Assembly: GCA_903869725.1 (NCBI GenBank)
Contig: CAIQAD010000002.1
Span: 1 to 64,000 of the forward strand
DNA length: 64,000 nt
Direction: 5' to 3'
Origin: an uncultured Alphaproteobacteria bacterium
GTDB lineage: Bacteria > Pseudomonadota > Alphaproteobacteria > Pelagibacterales > Pelagibacteraceae
Shown: piece by piece, positions 36,613 through 47,242 of the stretch
Layout of the letters: every line of letters begins with the position of its first letter
Numbering within the stretch: the first letter of the stretch is position 1
Program-made: the position numbers and the translations under genes
Notes under the pieces: generated by a model
Databases searched by the model: none
What the model was told of the DNA's origin: nothing
What the model saw: only the letters and a program-made list of their open reading frames with translations

Positions 36613-36953
36613 AAAATAATTTTTAATAGTGATATAATGCCAATGATTGGAAATATAGCTGAATATATCATTATAATTTTATTAAGAATACTTTTTAAAT
36701 TTGGATTCTGAATATAATCTTCTACAATTTCATTAATACCTAGTTTTAAATGTAATCCTGCAAATATTAAGAATAAAACAAAAAAAATTATTGATAAATA
36801 ATTATCAAAAAAATTTAATGCTCCTGTATAATCTTTATTAACTAGATTAATTAGAGAATATAAAAAAAACAATAATATTGGGATTAAAATGACAGCACTT
36901 GCTCTTTGCATAAACCACTTATTTAAGGCACGGTTCTTCATCATATAATCCAA
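36609..36953 (-). CDS. sdhD: Succinate dehydrogenase membrane anchor subunit
   Basis: Three TM helices, [29 protein letters not shown]; position in sdh operon. Confidence 0.88.
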   Translation of the reverse strand: MDYMMKNRALNKWFMQRASAVILIPILLFFLYSLINLVNKDYTGALNFFDNYLSIIFFVLFLIFAGLHLKLGINEIVEDYIQNPNLKSILNKIIMIYSAIFPIIGIISLLKIIL

Positions 36954-37312
36954 ATAATAAAAGTTACTAAAATAGAAATTAATAAAACAGCTATTCCCGA
37001 AAAATTAGCAGTCTTAATTTCGTAACCATAGCCAAGATCCCAAGCAAGATGTCTAACACCATTTAACATGTGATAAATAAATGACCATGTAAAACCTACT
37101 AAAATGAATTTGCCAAGAAAACTTCTTAAAAATTTTTGATAAAAGTTGTAATATTCAGGACCTAAAGCCAAAGATAATATCCATATCACAATTAAAAAAA
37201 ATCCTGAAGTATTTATTACGCCTGTTAATCTATGCGTGATTGATAATAAAGAAGAGAACTGCCATTTATAAATTTGAATATGAGGAGATAATGGTCTTAA
37301 ATTTTTTTCCAT
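36941..37312 (-). CDS. sdhC: Succinate dehydrogenase cytochrome b556 subunit
   Basis: RPLSPHIQIYKWQFSSLLSITHRLTGV, HMLNGVRHLAWD. Confidence 0.93.
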   Translation of the reverse strand: MEKNLRPLSPHIQIYKWQFSSLLSITHRLTGVINTSGFFLIVIWILSLALGPEYYNFYQKFLRSFLGKFILVGFTWSFIYHMLNGVRHLAWDLGYGYEIKTANFSGIAVLLISILVTFIIWII

Positions 37313-37320
37313 AAAAAATA

Positions 37321-38334
37321 CTAATTATTTTTTATATGCTTTTTAACTAAAACCTCCGCTATTTGCACTGCATTTAATGCAGCTCCTTTTAATAAATTAT
37401 CAGAAACGATCCACAAATTTACTGCATTTTTTGTAGGATCTTTTCTAATTCTAGAAATGTAAGTGAAAAAACTTCCTGCAGATTCCGCCGGAGTAGCATA
37501 TCCACCATTTTTTTGTTCATCTATTACTTTACAACTTGGCGCTTTTGCTAAAATTGACCGTATCTGTTGTATATTAAATTTCTTTTTAAATTCTACATTC
37601 GCTGTTTCTGAATGGGCAACAAGCACGGGTACACGCACACAAGTTGCTGTAAGTTTAATATTTTTGTCTAAAATTTTTTTTGTCTCATGTTCCATTTTCC
37701 ATTCTTCTTTTGTCGATCCATCCTTCATAAAAACATCAATATGGGGAATTACGTTAAAAGCTATTTGTTTAGTAAATTTTTTTGATCTAATTTTTTTCTT
37801 ATTAAGATAATCTTTAGTTTGCGAAACTAATTCATCCATAGCAGCTTTTCCTGCTCCTGATACAGACTGATATGTTGATGTAACAACTCTTTTTATTTTA
37901 AATTTGTCATGCAAAGGTTTTAGGGCAACAACTAATTGTGCAGTTGAACAATTTGGATTTGCTATGATATTTGTTTTTTTATAATCTTTAATTGCATGTT
38001 CGTTAACCTCAGGAACAATTAGCGGAATATTTTTAAATGCTCTAAAATAACTTGAATACTCAATAACAATCGAGTCTTTTGCAATTTTAGGAGCCCAAGT
38101 TTTTGCAAGTTTAGATCCTGCGCAAAAAAAAGTGATATCAGCTTTTCTAAAATCAAAATCTTCTAAACTTCTAACTTCAATATTTTTATTTTTAAATTTA
38201 ATAAATTTACCAACGCTTTTTTTGGAGGCTATTAAATAAATAGTATTTACTGGAAACTTTCTTCTTTCTAAAACTTCTATTGTTTTTCTTCCTGCGTTTC
38301 CTGTGCTTCCAACAATAGCTATATTTGTTCTCAT
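37321..38334 (-). CDS. asd: Aspartate-semialdehyde dehydrogenase
   Basis: IVGSTGNAGRKTIEVL, IANPNCSTAQLVVALKPLH, YQSVSGAGKAAMDEL. Confidence 0.95.
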   Translation of the reverse strand: MRTNIAIVGSTGNAGRKTIEVLERRKFPVNTIYLIASKKSVGKFIKFKNKNIEVRSLEDFDFRKADITFFCAGSKLAKTWAPKIAKDSIVIEYSSYFRAFKNIPLIVPEVNEHAIKDYKKTNIIANPNCSTAQLVVALKPLHDKFKIKRVVTSTYQSVSGAGKAAMDELVSQTKDYLNKKKIRSKKFTKQIAFNVIPHIDVFMKDGSTKEEWKMEHETKKILDKNIKLTATCVRVPVLVAHSETANVEFKKKFNIQQIRSILAKAPSCKVIDEQKNGGYATPAESAGSFFTYISRIRKDPTKNAVNLWIVSDNLLKGAALNAVQIAEVLVKKHIKNN

Positions 38335-38338
38335 TTTT

Positions 38339-39445
38339 TTATTTTAATTTAGATATAACCAAATCACCCATTTCAGACGTTGAAACTTTTTTCTGACCTT
38401 TTTCCATTATATCTTGAGTTCTATAACCTTCTTTAAGAACGTTCTTAACAGCCTGATCAAGCATATCTGCATCTTTATCCATGTCAAAAGAATAACGTAG
38501 CGCCATAGAAAAACTCAATATTGACGCAAGTGGGTTTGCGATATTTTTTCCTGCAATATCTGGAGCTGAACCATGACAAGGTTCGTACATTGATTTAAAT
38601 TTTCCGTCTTTATTTTTTCCACTTAACGATGCTGAGGGCAACATTCCAAGCGAACCTGTTAACATTCCAGCTTCATCTGAAAGCATATCGCCAAATAAAT
38701 TATCTGTGACAATAACGTCAAATTGTTTAGGATTTCTAACTAATTGCATTGCACAGTTGTCAGCTAGCATATGATTCAATTCCACATCTTTAAATTCTTG
38801 TTTATGAAGTTTTACTACTTCTTCTCTCCATAACAAACCAGCTTCCATAACATTTGACTTTTCACATGATGTAACTTTATTATTTCTTTTTCTAGCTAAT
38901 TCAAATGCAACTCTTGCCACTCTTTGTATTTCGCTTGATGTGTAAGTATGAGTATTAGTTCCTTTTTTTTCTCCATTAGGTAATTTTTCAACTCCTCTTG
39001 GTGTTCCAAAATAAATTCCTCCTGTAAGTTCACGAACAATCATAATATTTAGATCAGAAACAACTTCTGGCTTTAATGTAGATGCGTTTGCAAGCTCTTT
39101 AAAACAAATAGCTGGTCTTAAATTTGCAAATAATTCGAGATCTTTTCTCAATCTTAAAAGTGCTCTTTCTGGTCTTTTGGAGAAATCTAATTTATCCCAC
39201 TTTGGTCCGCCTACCGCTCCTAATAAAACTGCATCACTTGAAAGCGCAATTTCCATTACATTATCGGTAATAGGAGTACCGTATTTATCAAAAGAAACTC
39301 CACCCGCCAATTCTTCTGTAATCTCAAATTCTGCAGATTTATTTTTATTGAACCAAAGAATAATTTTTTTAACTTCATTCATTACTTCCGGCCCAATTCC
39401 ATCTCCAGCAAGTATAAGAAGTTTTTTTTTCACTAGTACAGCCAA
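38339..39445 (-). CDS. leuB: 3-isopropylmalate dehydrogenase
   Basis: [61 protein letters not shown]. Confidence 0.96.
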   Translation of the reverse strand: MAVLVKKKLLILAGDGIGPEVMNEVKKIILWFNKNKSAEFEITEELAGGVSFDKYGTPITDNVMEIALSSDAVLLGAVGGPKWDKLDFSKRPERALLRLRKDLELFANLRPAICFKELANASTLKPEVVSDLNIMIVRELTGGIYFGTPRGVEKLPNGEKKGTNTHTYTSSEIQRVARVAFELARKRNNKVTSCEKSNVMEAGLLWREEVVKLHKQEFKDVELNHMLADNCAMQLVRNPKQFDVIVTDNLFGDMLSDEAGMLTGSLGMLPSASLSGKNKDGKFKSMYEPCHGSAPDIAGKNIANPLASILSFSMALRYSFDMDKDADMLDQAVKNVLKEGYRTQDIMEKGQKKVSTSEMGDLVISKLK

Positions 39446-40035
39446 GGAGTAATGTTTTTTCTTTTTTGCTCAAAATTATTAATTTTGCTTTCTTTCTTTA
39501 GTGTTAAAGCAATATCATCATAACCATTTAGCAAACATTCTTTCTTGAAAGATTCAATCTCAAAATCAAAAGGTTGATTATCCTCTTTTAGTATTTTTTG
39601 ATCAACTAAATCGATTTCGATTTCTTTTTTTTGTTTTGCAATTTCACTTAACTCTTTGACTTTATTTTCATCTAAAATAATTGGTAAAATTCCATTTTTA
39701 AAACAATTATTATAAAAAATATCAGCGAAGCTAGGAGCAATAATACAGCGAATTCCAAAATCAAGTAACGCCCAAGGAGCATGTTCTCTTGAAGAACCGC
39801 AGCCAAAATTTTTTCCAGATATTAAAATTTTTGCTTTATTAAAAGGGTCATTATTTAAAACAAAATCTTTAATCAAATTTCCTTTTTGATCGTAACGCAT
39901 CTCGTAAAATAAAGCAGATCCTAGTCCTGTACGCTTAATAGTTTTTAAAAATTGTTTTGGAATAATCATATCAGTATCAACATTCATGATCTGCAAATCT
40001 GCAGCGATTGCCTTAATTTTCGAAAATTTTTCCAT
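39433..40035 (-). CDS. leuD: 3-isopropylmalate dehydratase small subunit
   Basis: [31 protein letters not shown]. Confidence 0.95.
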   Translation of the reverse strand: MEKFSKIKAIAADLQIMNVDTDMIIPKQFLKTIKRTGLGSALFYEMRYDQKGNLIKDFVLNNDPFNKAKILISGKNFGCGSSREHAPWALLDFGIRCIIAPSFADIFYNNCFKNGILPIILDENKVKELSEIAKQKKEIEIDLVDQKILKEDNQPFDFEIESFKKECLLNGYDDIALTLKKESKINNFEQKRKNITPWLY

Positions 40036-41435
40036 TAAATTATTTTTCTAATATCAACAAATTTCCCTTCAATGGCTGCGGCGGCGGCCATTACAGGACT
40101 GACTAAATGTGTTCTTCCGCCTCGCCCTTGTCTACCTTCAAAATTTCTATTAGATGTAGAAGCGCAACGTTCCTGGGGTTTTAATTGATCAGGATTCATT
40201 CCCAAACACATTGAACATCCAGGCTCTCTCCATTCAAAACCTGCTTCTTTTAAAATGATATCTATGCCTTCTTGTTCTGCCTGCAATTTTACTAAACCAG
40301 ATCCTGGTACAACTATTGCCTCAACATTTTTGTTTACTTTTTTTCCTTTAACTATTTTTACTACTTCTCTTAGATCTTCAATTCTTCCATTTGTACAAGA
40401 ACCTATAAATACTTTATCAATTTTTATATCTTTAATCGGGGTATTTGGTTCTAACCCCATGTAATTTAATGATCTAATAATTGATTTTTTTTTATCTTCG
40501 TTCTTTTCAACAGTTGGGTCTGGAACATTGCCATTAATTGAAGATATATCTTGCGGACTTGTTCCCCATGTTACAGTTGGTTCAATTTCATTAGCATTTA
40601 AATGAATTTCCCTATCAAATTTTGCATCTTTGTCTGTAAACAATGTTTTCCAATAATTAACTGCCTGTTCCCATTTATCTGCTTTGGGTGCCATTGGTCT
40701 TCCTTTTATATAGTCAAATGTTTTTTGATCTGGTGCTATCAAGCCAGCTCTAGCGCCCGCTTCAATACTCATGTTGCACACTGTCATTCTTTCTTCCATA
40801 CTAAAATTTCGAAAAACATCTCCTGCATATTCAATAACATAGCCTGTGCCGCCAGCAGTACCTATTTTACCTATGATGGTTAAAATTACATCTTTAGCTG
40901 TAACGCCTAGAGGTAATTTTCCATTAACATTTATTCTAAAATTTTTTGCTTTAGTTTGAATTAAAGTTTGTGTGGCAAGAACATGTTCAACTTCTGAAGT
41001 TCCAATTCCAAATGCTAAGGCTCCAAAAGCACCATGCGTTGATGTATGACTGTCCCCACAAACAATGGTCATGCCTGGCTGGGTAAAACCTTGCTCTGGT
41101 CCAATAACATGAACTATTCCTTGTCTCTTATCATTTAATCCAAAAAAATTTACCCCAAACTCTTTACAATTTTTTGATAATGTCTCTACTTGAATTGCCG
41201 ACTCTTTATCCGCTATACCTTTTGATCTATCTGTTGTTGGAACGTTATGATCAGCAACTGCTAATGTTGAAAGGGGAGATTTAACTTTTCTGTTAGTCAT
41301 TCGTAATCCCTCGAACGCTTGTGGACTTGTAACTTCATGAACTAAATGTCGGTCAATATATAATAGTATTGTTCCGTCACTTTGCTCTTCAACTAAATGG
41401 CTTTCTAAGATCTTGTCGTATATTGTCTTTGACAT
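40035..41435 (-). CDS. leuC: 3-isopropylmalate dehydratase large subunit
   Basis: [57 protein letters not shown]. Confidence 0.97.
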   Translation of the reverse strand: MSKTIYDKILESHLVEEQSDGTILLYIDRHLVHEVTSPQAFEGLRMTNRKVKSPLSTLAVADHNVPTTDRSKGIADKESAIQVETLSKNCKEFGVNFFGLNDKRQGIVHVIGPEQGFTQPGMTIVCGDSHTSTHGAFGALAFGIGTSEVEHVLATQTLIQTKAKNFRINVNGKLPLGVTAKDVILTIIGKIGTAGGTGYVIEYAGDVFRNFSMEERMTVCNMSIEAGARAGLIAPDQKTFDYIKGRPMAPKADKWEQAVNYWKTLFTDKDAKFDREIHLNANEIEPTVTWGTSPQDISSINGNVPDPTVEKNEDKKKSIIRSLNYMGLEPNTPIKDIKIDKVFIGSCTNGRIEDLREVVKIVKGKKVNKNVEAIVVPGSGLVKLQAEQEGIDIILKEAGFEWREPGCSMCLGMNPDQLKPQERCASTSNRNFEGRQGRGGRTHLVSPVMAAAAAIEGKFVDIRKII

Positions 41436-41452
41436 AAAATAAAAAATAATTT

Positions 41453-41965
41453 TTATTTTTTCTTATTTTCAACTTCAGATTTTGGTGCTGCTTTTTTGGC
41501 TGATTGAATTTCCACTGTTTCTGTTGGTGTTTGCACATCTAATCCTTCTACTACTTCTTTTTTAGGAAGAGGTTGAATTATATCAACTCCAATTTTTTTT
41601 TTAATTTTTTCAGTAATTCTTGCAGATTTACCTGTTCTGTCTCTTAAATAATATAATTTTGCTCTTCTTACTTTTCCACTTCTTATTACTTCAACTGACT
41701 CTACGTTCGGGCTATGGATTGGAAACAATCTTTCTACACCCTCGCCAAATGAAATTTTTCTAACAGTAAAAGTTGAATTAATTCCTTTATTTTTTTTTGC
41801 GATACATACTCCCTCATACGCTTGTATCCTTTGTCTTTTTCCCTCGATAATTCTAACATTAACTTTTAAAGTATCACCTGGTGAAAATTCAGGTATTTTC
41901 TTTTTTTCACCGATTTGCTTTATATGTAGTTTATCTATTTCATCTATTCTCATGGAAATTTGCAT
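41453..41965 (-). CDS. rplS: 50S ribosomal protein L19 (C-terminal extension)
   Basis: [77 protein letters not shown]. Confidence 0.95.
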   Translation of the reverse strand: MQISMRIDEIDKLHIKQIGEKKKIPEFSPGDTLKVNVRIIEGKRQRIQAYEGVCIAKKNKGINSTFTVRKISFGEGVERLFPIHSPNVESVEVIRSGKVRRAKLYYLRDRTGKSARITEKIKKKIGVDIIQPLPKKEVVEGLDVQTPTETVEIQSAKKAAPKSEVENKKK

Positions 41966-41975
41966 TAAAAATTAT

Positions 41976-42662
41976 TTATTTGAGATATTTTTGCCATAAA
42001 TCTTGTCTTCGCCGACGTGTTATATCCTCAGACTGCGCCAAGCGCCAGTCCTTAATTTTAGCGTGATTTCCAGATAAAAGAACTTCCGGTACAGTTTTAC
42101 CCTTCCATTCTTGGGGCTTTGTATATTGAGGATATTCTAGCAAATTATTTTCAAAACTTTCTTCATTTAGTGAATTAGAATTGCCTATAACGCCCGGTAA
42201 TAATCTTATTATAGAGTCTAAAAAAACAAATGACGCCGTCTCTCCCCCTGATAGAATAAAATCTCCAATACTAATTTCTCTAATTTTTCTAATATCAATA
42301 ACTCTTTGATCAATACCTTCAAAATGTCCACATATAAGATCAACACCGTTTCTAGAGGATAATTCTTTAGCAATTTTTTGATTTAGTAATTCACCTTTTG
42401 GACTTAGATAAATTAAATCATTTTTAGAATCCTTAATATTATTTTCAAGACAATTATCTATTACATCAGCTCGCATGACCATTCCGCTGCCTCCACCAAA
42501 TGGTGTATCATCTACGCTACCATGCTTATCTAAAGCATAGTCTCTGATATTAATTATATCTAGAGACCATATTTTTTTTTCACGAGCTTTTTTATAAAGG
42601 CCAATATCTAAAATTCCTGGAAAAAATTCTGGATACAAAGTAAAAATTTTAGCTGACCACAT
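41976..42662 (-). CDS. trmD: tRNA (guanine37-N1)-methyltransferase
   Basis: FTLYPEFFPGILD, DDTPFGGGSGMVM, GHFEGIDQRV, SIGDFILSGGE. Confidence 0.95.
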   Translation of the reverse strand: MWSAKIFTLYPEFFPGILDIGLYKKAREKKIWSLDIINIRDYALDKHGSVDDTPFGGGSGMVMRADVIDNCLENNIKDSKNDLIYLSPKGELLNQKIAKELSSRNGVDLICGHFEGIDQRVIDIRKIREISIGDFILSGGETASFVFLDSIIRLLPGVIGNSNSLNEESFENNLLEYPQYTKPQEWKGKTVPEVLLSGNHAKIKDWRLAQSEDITRRRRQDLWQKYLK

Positions 42663-42671
42663 AAAATATGA

Positions 42672-43115
42672 TTATTTTTTCTCCTCAACTGTTACTGATG
42701 CTTCAACTTTTGGCTCTTCAGCTTTTATTGGTTCCGCAGCAACTTCTGGTTTAGGAGTATCTTTATTTTCGGCCTGTGTAGAAGCAGGCTGCTGTGCTGC
42801 TTTTAGTCTTTCTTGAGCTTTTTTCTTAGGCACAGCTTTAATTGGATTGTTTCTTTTTTCAGGAACAGGAGCAAGATTTGCGGCACCTAAAAATTTTGCA
42901 ACTCTTAATGTCGGTTGAGCTCCTATTTTAAGCCAGTGTTTTATTCTATCTATTTCAAGATTAATTCTTTCTGAATTATTTTTTGGCAACAGTGGATTAA
43001 AAAAACCTAATTTTTCAATAAACTTTCCATCTCTTGGATTTCTTGAGTCTGCAACAACGATTTTATAAAAGGGCCTTTTTTTTGTCCCTCCTCGCGCTAG
43101 TCTTATTTTTAACAT
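42672..43115 (-). CDS. rpsP: 30S ribosomal protein S16 (long Ala/Glu/Lys/Pro-rich C-terminal extension)
   Basis: [41 protein letters not shown]. Confidence 0.96.
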   Translation of the reverse strand: MLKIRLARGGTKKRPFYKIVVADSRNPRDGKFIEKLGFFNPLLPKNNSERINLEIDRIKHWLKIGAQPTLRVAKFLGAANLAPVPEKRNNPIKAVPKKKAQERLKAAQQPASTQAENKDTPKPEVAAEPIKAEEPKVEASVTVEEKK

Positions 43116-43125
43116 TTTTACCTTT

Positions 43126-44487
43126 CTATTTTAAGTTATTAAATAATTCTGGAGGAATGCCTTCCATTCCACCAAAGTTTCTTCCGCCACTTTGAGACAT
43201 TTTTTTCATCATTATAGTCATCATTTTATGCTGTTTTAGAAGTTTGTTTACTAAAGTAATGTCTGTGCCCGATCCTATTGCAATTCTTTTTTTTCTTGAA
43301 CCTTCAATAATTTTTGGATTGTCTCTTTCTTTTTTTGTCATTGATAAAATAATTGCTTCTTGTTTATTAAGTATACTTTCGTCAATATCAGCCTCGTCAA
43401 TTTGTTTTTTTATTTTAGAAATACCAGGAATCATCCCTATAATTTTACCCATTCCACCTATTTTTTTCATTTGACGAATTTGTTTTAAATAATCATTAAA
43501 TGTAAATTGTCCTTTTTTAAAATTTTCTTCAAGTTCTTCTACCTCTTCTCGTTTTAAATTTTGAGAAACCTTCTCAACTAAAGAAACAACATCTCCCATT
43601 CCTAAAATTCTATTTGCAATTCTTTGTGGATGAAAAATTTCTAAATCATCAACTTTTTCACCTGTTCCTAAAAATTTAATAGGACAACCAGTAACTGAAC
43701 GCATACTTAAAGCTGCACCACCTTTTCCATCACCATCAATTCTAGTTAAAATCACTCCAGTTAAATCAACCGTTTTTTTAAATTCATTTGCTATGTTTAC
43801 AGCATCTTGTCCTGTTAAAGAATCTGCCACTAAAAAAGTTTCTATAGGATTGATGATTTTCTTTAGATTATTTAATTCGGCCATCATCACACTATCAATT
43901 TGTGTTCTGCCGGCAGTATCAAAAATAATTACATCCGTACCGGACAAATTTGCAGTCGCTAATGTTCTTTGCGTTATTTCAATTGGTAACTGACCTTCAA
44001 TAATAGGGAGTGTTTGTATATTATTTTGATTACCTAAAAATTCTAATTGTTTTTGTGCAGCTGGTCGATAGACGTCTAAACTAGATAGTAAAATTTTTTT
44101 ATTAAAATTTTTTTCAATATACTTTGCTATTTTAACTGATGTAGTTGTTTTTCCAGAACCTTGCAAACCAACAAATAACATCTTTGCTGGAGGCACTGTA
44201 TTTAAGTTAATATTTGAATTTTCTCCCCCTAAAACTTTTATTAACTCATCATTAACAATTTTAATTAATAATTGAGCTGGAGTTAAAGATTTTAAAACTT
44301 CTTGTCCAATTGCTTTTGGTTTGACATTTGCAATAAACTCTTTTGCAACTGATAATGCTACATCAGACTCAAGTAACGCCTGTCTAATTTTTCTTAAACC
44401 CTCATCAACTTGTTCTTCATTTAAACGCGTTCCTTTTTTAAAAAAAGAAAATACATCTTCAATTTTACCGGTCAAATTTTCAAACAT
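43126..44487 (-). CDS. ffh: Signal recognition particle GTPase Ffh
   Basis: [36 protein letters not shown], Met-rich M domain. Confidence 0.97.
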   Translation of the reverse strand: MFENLTGKIEDVFSFFKKGTRLNEEQVDEGLRKIRQALLESDVALSVAKEFIANVKPKAIGQEVLKSLTPAQLLIKIVNDELIKVLGGENSNINLNTVPPAKMLFVGLQGSGKTTTSVKIAKYIEKNFNKKILLSSLDVYRPAAQKQLEFLGNQNNIQTLPIIEGQLPIEITQRTLATANLSGTDVIIFDTAGRTQIDSVMMAELNNLKKIINPIETFLVADSLTGQDAVNIANEFKKTVDLTGVILTRIDGDGKGGAALSMRSVTGCPIKFLGTGEKVDDLEIFHPQRIANRILGMGDVVSLVEKVSQNLKREEVEELEENFKKGQFTFNDYLKQIRQMKKIGGMGKIIGMIPGISKIKKQIDEADIDESILNKQEAIILSMTKKERDNPKIIEGSRKKRIAIGSGTDITLVNKLLKQHKMMTIMMKKMSQSGGRNFGGMEGIPPELFNNLK

Positions 44488-44509
44488 TTTTTATCTCCAG
44501 CAGCAATCG

Positions 44510-44589
44510 CACTAGTGGGCGAATATCGCTGACTAGTGTTGATCTCCTTCATTAGAAGGACACCACAAAACTTGCTTATATTTTTGTGG
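44510..44589 (-). ncRNA. Structured 5' leader of ffh (three tandem hairpins)
   Basis: CCACAAAA 44563-44570 / TTTTGTGG 44582-44589; TCCTTC 44545-44550 / GAAGGA 44555-44560 (loop ATTA); CACTAGT 44510-44516 / ACTAGTG 44532-44538 enclosing GCGA-ATA-TCGC 44519-44529. SD GGAGAT at 44494-44499, ATG at 44487. Confidence 0.6.
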
Positions 44590-44667
44590 AAAATTTGATT
44601 AAAAGTATATTTTAGTATTTTAAAAGTCAACAATTGAGAATATTTCTAAACTAAAGAAATAAAACAA

Positions 44668-45492
44668 ATGACAGAGATTAAAGCTTACAAAATGGATGGG
44701 TTAGGTAACGATTTTGTGATCATTGATGGTAGAAACAACAAAATAAGTCTTAACAAAAAGCAAATATTAAATATCTCTGATAGAAAAAAAGGTCCTGGTT
44801 GTGATCAGGTAATTTTAGTTGAAAAAGATAAAGAGAAAAAAACAAACGCTAAAATAACTTTTTATAATTCTGATGGCGGTGAAATTTATGCATGTGGAAA
44901 CGGCAGTCGTTGTGTTTCTTATTTTTTAATGAATGAAAAAAAATTAATAAAATCTAAAATAAATACAAAAAGCGGGGTTCTTACTGCTAAATTAAAAGGT
45001 GCTTTTGAAATATCCGTAGATATGGGCAAACCTAATTTTGATTGGAAAAAAATTCCACTTTCTCATGAAATGAATCATAAAAAAATAATCATAAGTGTTA
45101 AAAATTTTAAAAATTTACATGGGTATGCTCTTAGCGTTGGCAATCCGCATATTATTTTTTTTAAAAATATAACAATAGAAAATTTAAAAAAAATTGGACC
45201 GCTTATAGAAAATTATCACTATTTTCCCGAAAGATGTAATGTAACTTTTGCTGAAAAAATTGGCAAAAATGATATCTCTGTTAAAGTTTGGGAAAGAGGG
45301 GCTGGCTTAACACAAGCTTGTGGCACAGCAGCTTGTGCAACAATGGTTGCTGCTAACAAATTAGGCCTTTGTAAAAAAAAAGTTAATATTCATTTTAAAA
45401 ACGGAACATTACAAATTGAATGGATGCCAAATAAAAATATTATAATGACTGGTTCTGTATCTCAAATAAGATCTATTAGTCTTAAAATATAA
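44668..45492 (+). CDS. dapF: Diaminopimelate epimerase
   Basis: MDGLGNDFVIID, YACGNGSRCVSYF, ERGAGLTQACGTAACATMVA. Confidence 0.96.
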   Translation: MTEIKAYKMDGLGNDFVIIDGRNNKISLNKKQILNISDRKKGPGCDQVILVEKDKEKKTNAKITFYNSDGGEIYACGNGSRCVSYFLMNEKKLIKSKINTKSGVLTAKLKGAFEISVDMGKPNFDWKKIPLSHEMNHKKIIISVKNFKNLHGYALSVGNPHIIFFKNITIENLKKIGPLIENYHYFPERCNVTFAEKIGKNDISVKVWERGAGLTQACGTAACATMVAANKLGLCKKKVNIHFKNGTLQIEWMPNKNIIMTGSVSQIRSISLKI

Positions 45493-45512
45493 TCATACTC
45501 TTTAATAAAAAT

Positions 45513-46427
45513 ATGAATTTCTTTAAAAAACTTAAAGATAGTTTAAAAAAAACATCTGAAAATTTCACAAAAGGAATCGGTCAAATTTTTGATAAATCCA
45601 AACCAAATGTAGAAACTTTAAAAGATTTAGAAGAATTTCTGATCAAATCTGACGTTGGTGTCAAATTCGTTAACGATTTTAGTAAAAAAATAGCAGAAAA
45701 AAAATATTTAAAACAAGAACTTACAAAAGAAAATTTTCTGAAAATTATATCAAATGAAATAAAAAATATTTTAAAACCTGTTGAAAAAAATTTTTTTTTT
45801 GAACCTATTACTAAGCCTTATGTAATTCTAATATGTGGAGTAAATGGAGTTGGTAAAACTACAACCATTGGAAAATTATGTAAAAAACTAAAGAAAAATA
45901 ATAAAAAAATTATAGTTGGAGCTGCTGATACTTTTAGAGCTGCAGCAATTGATCAACTAGAATTATGGTGCAAAAAAGTTGATGTTGAAATTATAAAGTC
46001 GCCGCTAGGCTCTGATCCAGCTTCAGTAGCTTATAAAACGTTTGAAACTGCAAAAAATAATCAGTTTGATTATTGCATTATTGATACTGCCGGAAGAATG
46101 CAAAATAAAAAAAATCTAATGGAAGAATTTTCAAAAATTATTCGCGTACTAAAAAAAATTGACATCAACACACCACACGAAACTATCTTAGTATTAGATG
46201 CAACGACTGGTCAAAACGCTATTAATCAAATTGATGAATTTAGAAAAATTACTCCTATAACTGGTATAATAATGACAAAATTAGATGGTACAGCCAAAGG
46301 TGGAATTCTTATAGCAATAGCTCATCAATTTAAAATTCCAATATATGCTATTGGTGTTGGCGAAAAGGAAGATGATTTAGATAATTTTGTTGCTGATGAA
46401 TTTCTAGAAGCTTTTATTAAAAATTAA
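45513..46427 (+). CDS. ftsY: SRP receptor GTPase FtsY
   Basis: ICGVNGVGKTTTIGKLCKKL, DTFRAAAIDQLELW, DTAGRMQNKKNLMEEF, TKLDGTAKGGI. Confidence 0.96.
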   Translation: MNFFKKLKDSLKKTSENFTKGIGQIFDKSKPNVETLKDLEEFLIKSDVGVKFVNDFSKKIAEKKYLKQELTKENFLKIISNEIKNILKPVEKNFFFEPITKPYVILICGVNGVGKTTTIGKLCKKLKKNNKKIIVGAADTFRAAAIDQLELWCKKVDVEIIKSPLGSDPASVAYKTFETAKNNQFDYCIIDTAGRMQNKKNLMEEFSKIIRVLKKIDINTPHETILVLDATTGQNAINQIDEFRKITPITGIIMTKLDGTAKGGILIAIAHQFKIPIYAIGVGEKEDDLDNFVADEFLEAFIKN

Positions 46428-47242
46428 TTCAAATTTTTTACAAATTTTTTAATCTCTAAAATTAATTCTTCATCATATCTCATAAAGTGGGTTTGTTTTT
46501 CAGGAAAGTATCCTTGCTTTTTGGTTGTTATTTTATCAAAGATAGCTTTACCCATAAAATTTGGCACTATACGATCTTTTTCTCCGTGCATTACTAATAC
46601 TGGAGAAGAAATATTTTTAATTTTATTTATAGAGTCATATTTATCTTTTAAAATTAAATTTACAGGTAAATAAGAATAATTAATTTTAGCAATATCAATT
46701 AATGAGGTGTAGGGAGATTCTAATATTATTCCTGCAAATTTTTTCTTTTGAGCAATTTCTATGGCAACTCCGGTACCTAGAGATTCTCCATAAATAATTA
46801 TTTTATTTTTAGGTATGTTATTTGCTTCAAGCCATTTAACAGCACTATTAGCATCATCATACAAACCTTGCTCACTAGGTTTTCCTTTGCTTCCTTCATA
46901 TCCTCTCCAGGAAATAATTAAATAATTTAAATTTAAATTTTTAAATGTATTTAATTTATAAATTCTAGCATCTTTTGTATCTCCATTGCCGTGAAGAAAA
47001 AGTACTGTATATTTATTTTTTTCATTTTTATAAAACCATGACTTTAATTGAATATTATCAGTGGATGGAATATCTATTTTTTGAATATCTGCGTTCAGTT
47101 TGTATACTGTGTTATAACTATGTACTTTATGCAGATATAAAAAATCTCTTTGAAAAAAATACATAAAAAAACATATAAAAAGATATAGAAAGCTTAAAAA
47201 AATAATTAGATAAATAAAATTTTCAAATAATTTATTTTTCAT
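46424..47242 (-). CDS. Alpha/beta hydrolase with N-terminal TM anchor (BEM46/YfhR-like)
   Basis: LFLHGNGDTKDAR, SWRGYEGSKGKPSEQGLYDDA, IYGESLGTGVAIEIA, MHGEKDRIVP. Confidence 0.82.
   Translation of the reverse strand: MKNKLFENFIYLIIFLSFLYLFICFFMYFFQRDFLYLHKVHSYNTVYKLNADIQKIDIPSTDNIQLKSWFYKNEKNKYTVLFLHGNGDTKDARIYKLNTFKNLNLNYLIISWRGYEGSKGKPSEQGLYDDANSAVKWLEANNIPKNKIIIYGESLGTGVAIEIAQKKKFAGIILESPYTSLIDIAKINYSYLPVNLILKDKYDSINKIKNISSPVLVMHGEKDRIVPNFMGKAIFDKITTKKQGYFPEKQTHFMRYDEELILEIKKFVKNLN

Noticed and set aside
44490-44595. Bacterial SRP (4.5S) RNA gene next to ffh
   Set aside because: The conserved core (GGTCAGG..CCGGAAGG.AGCAGCC) is not present on either strand; the region fits an mRNA leader better.
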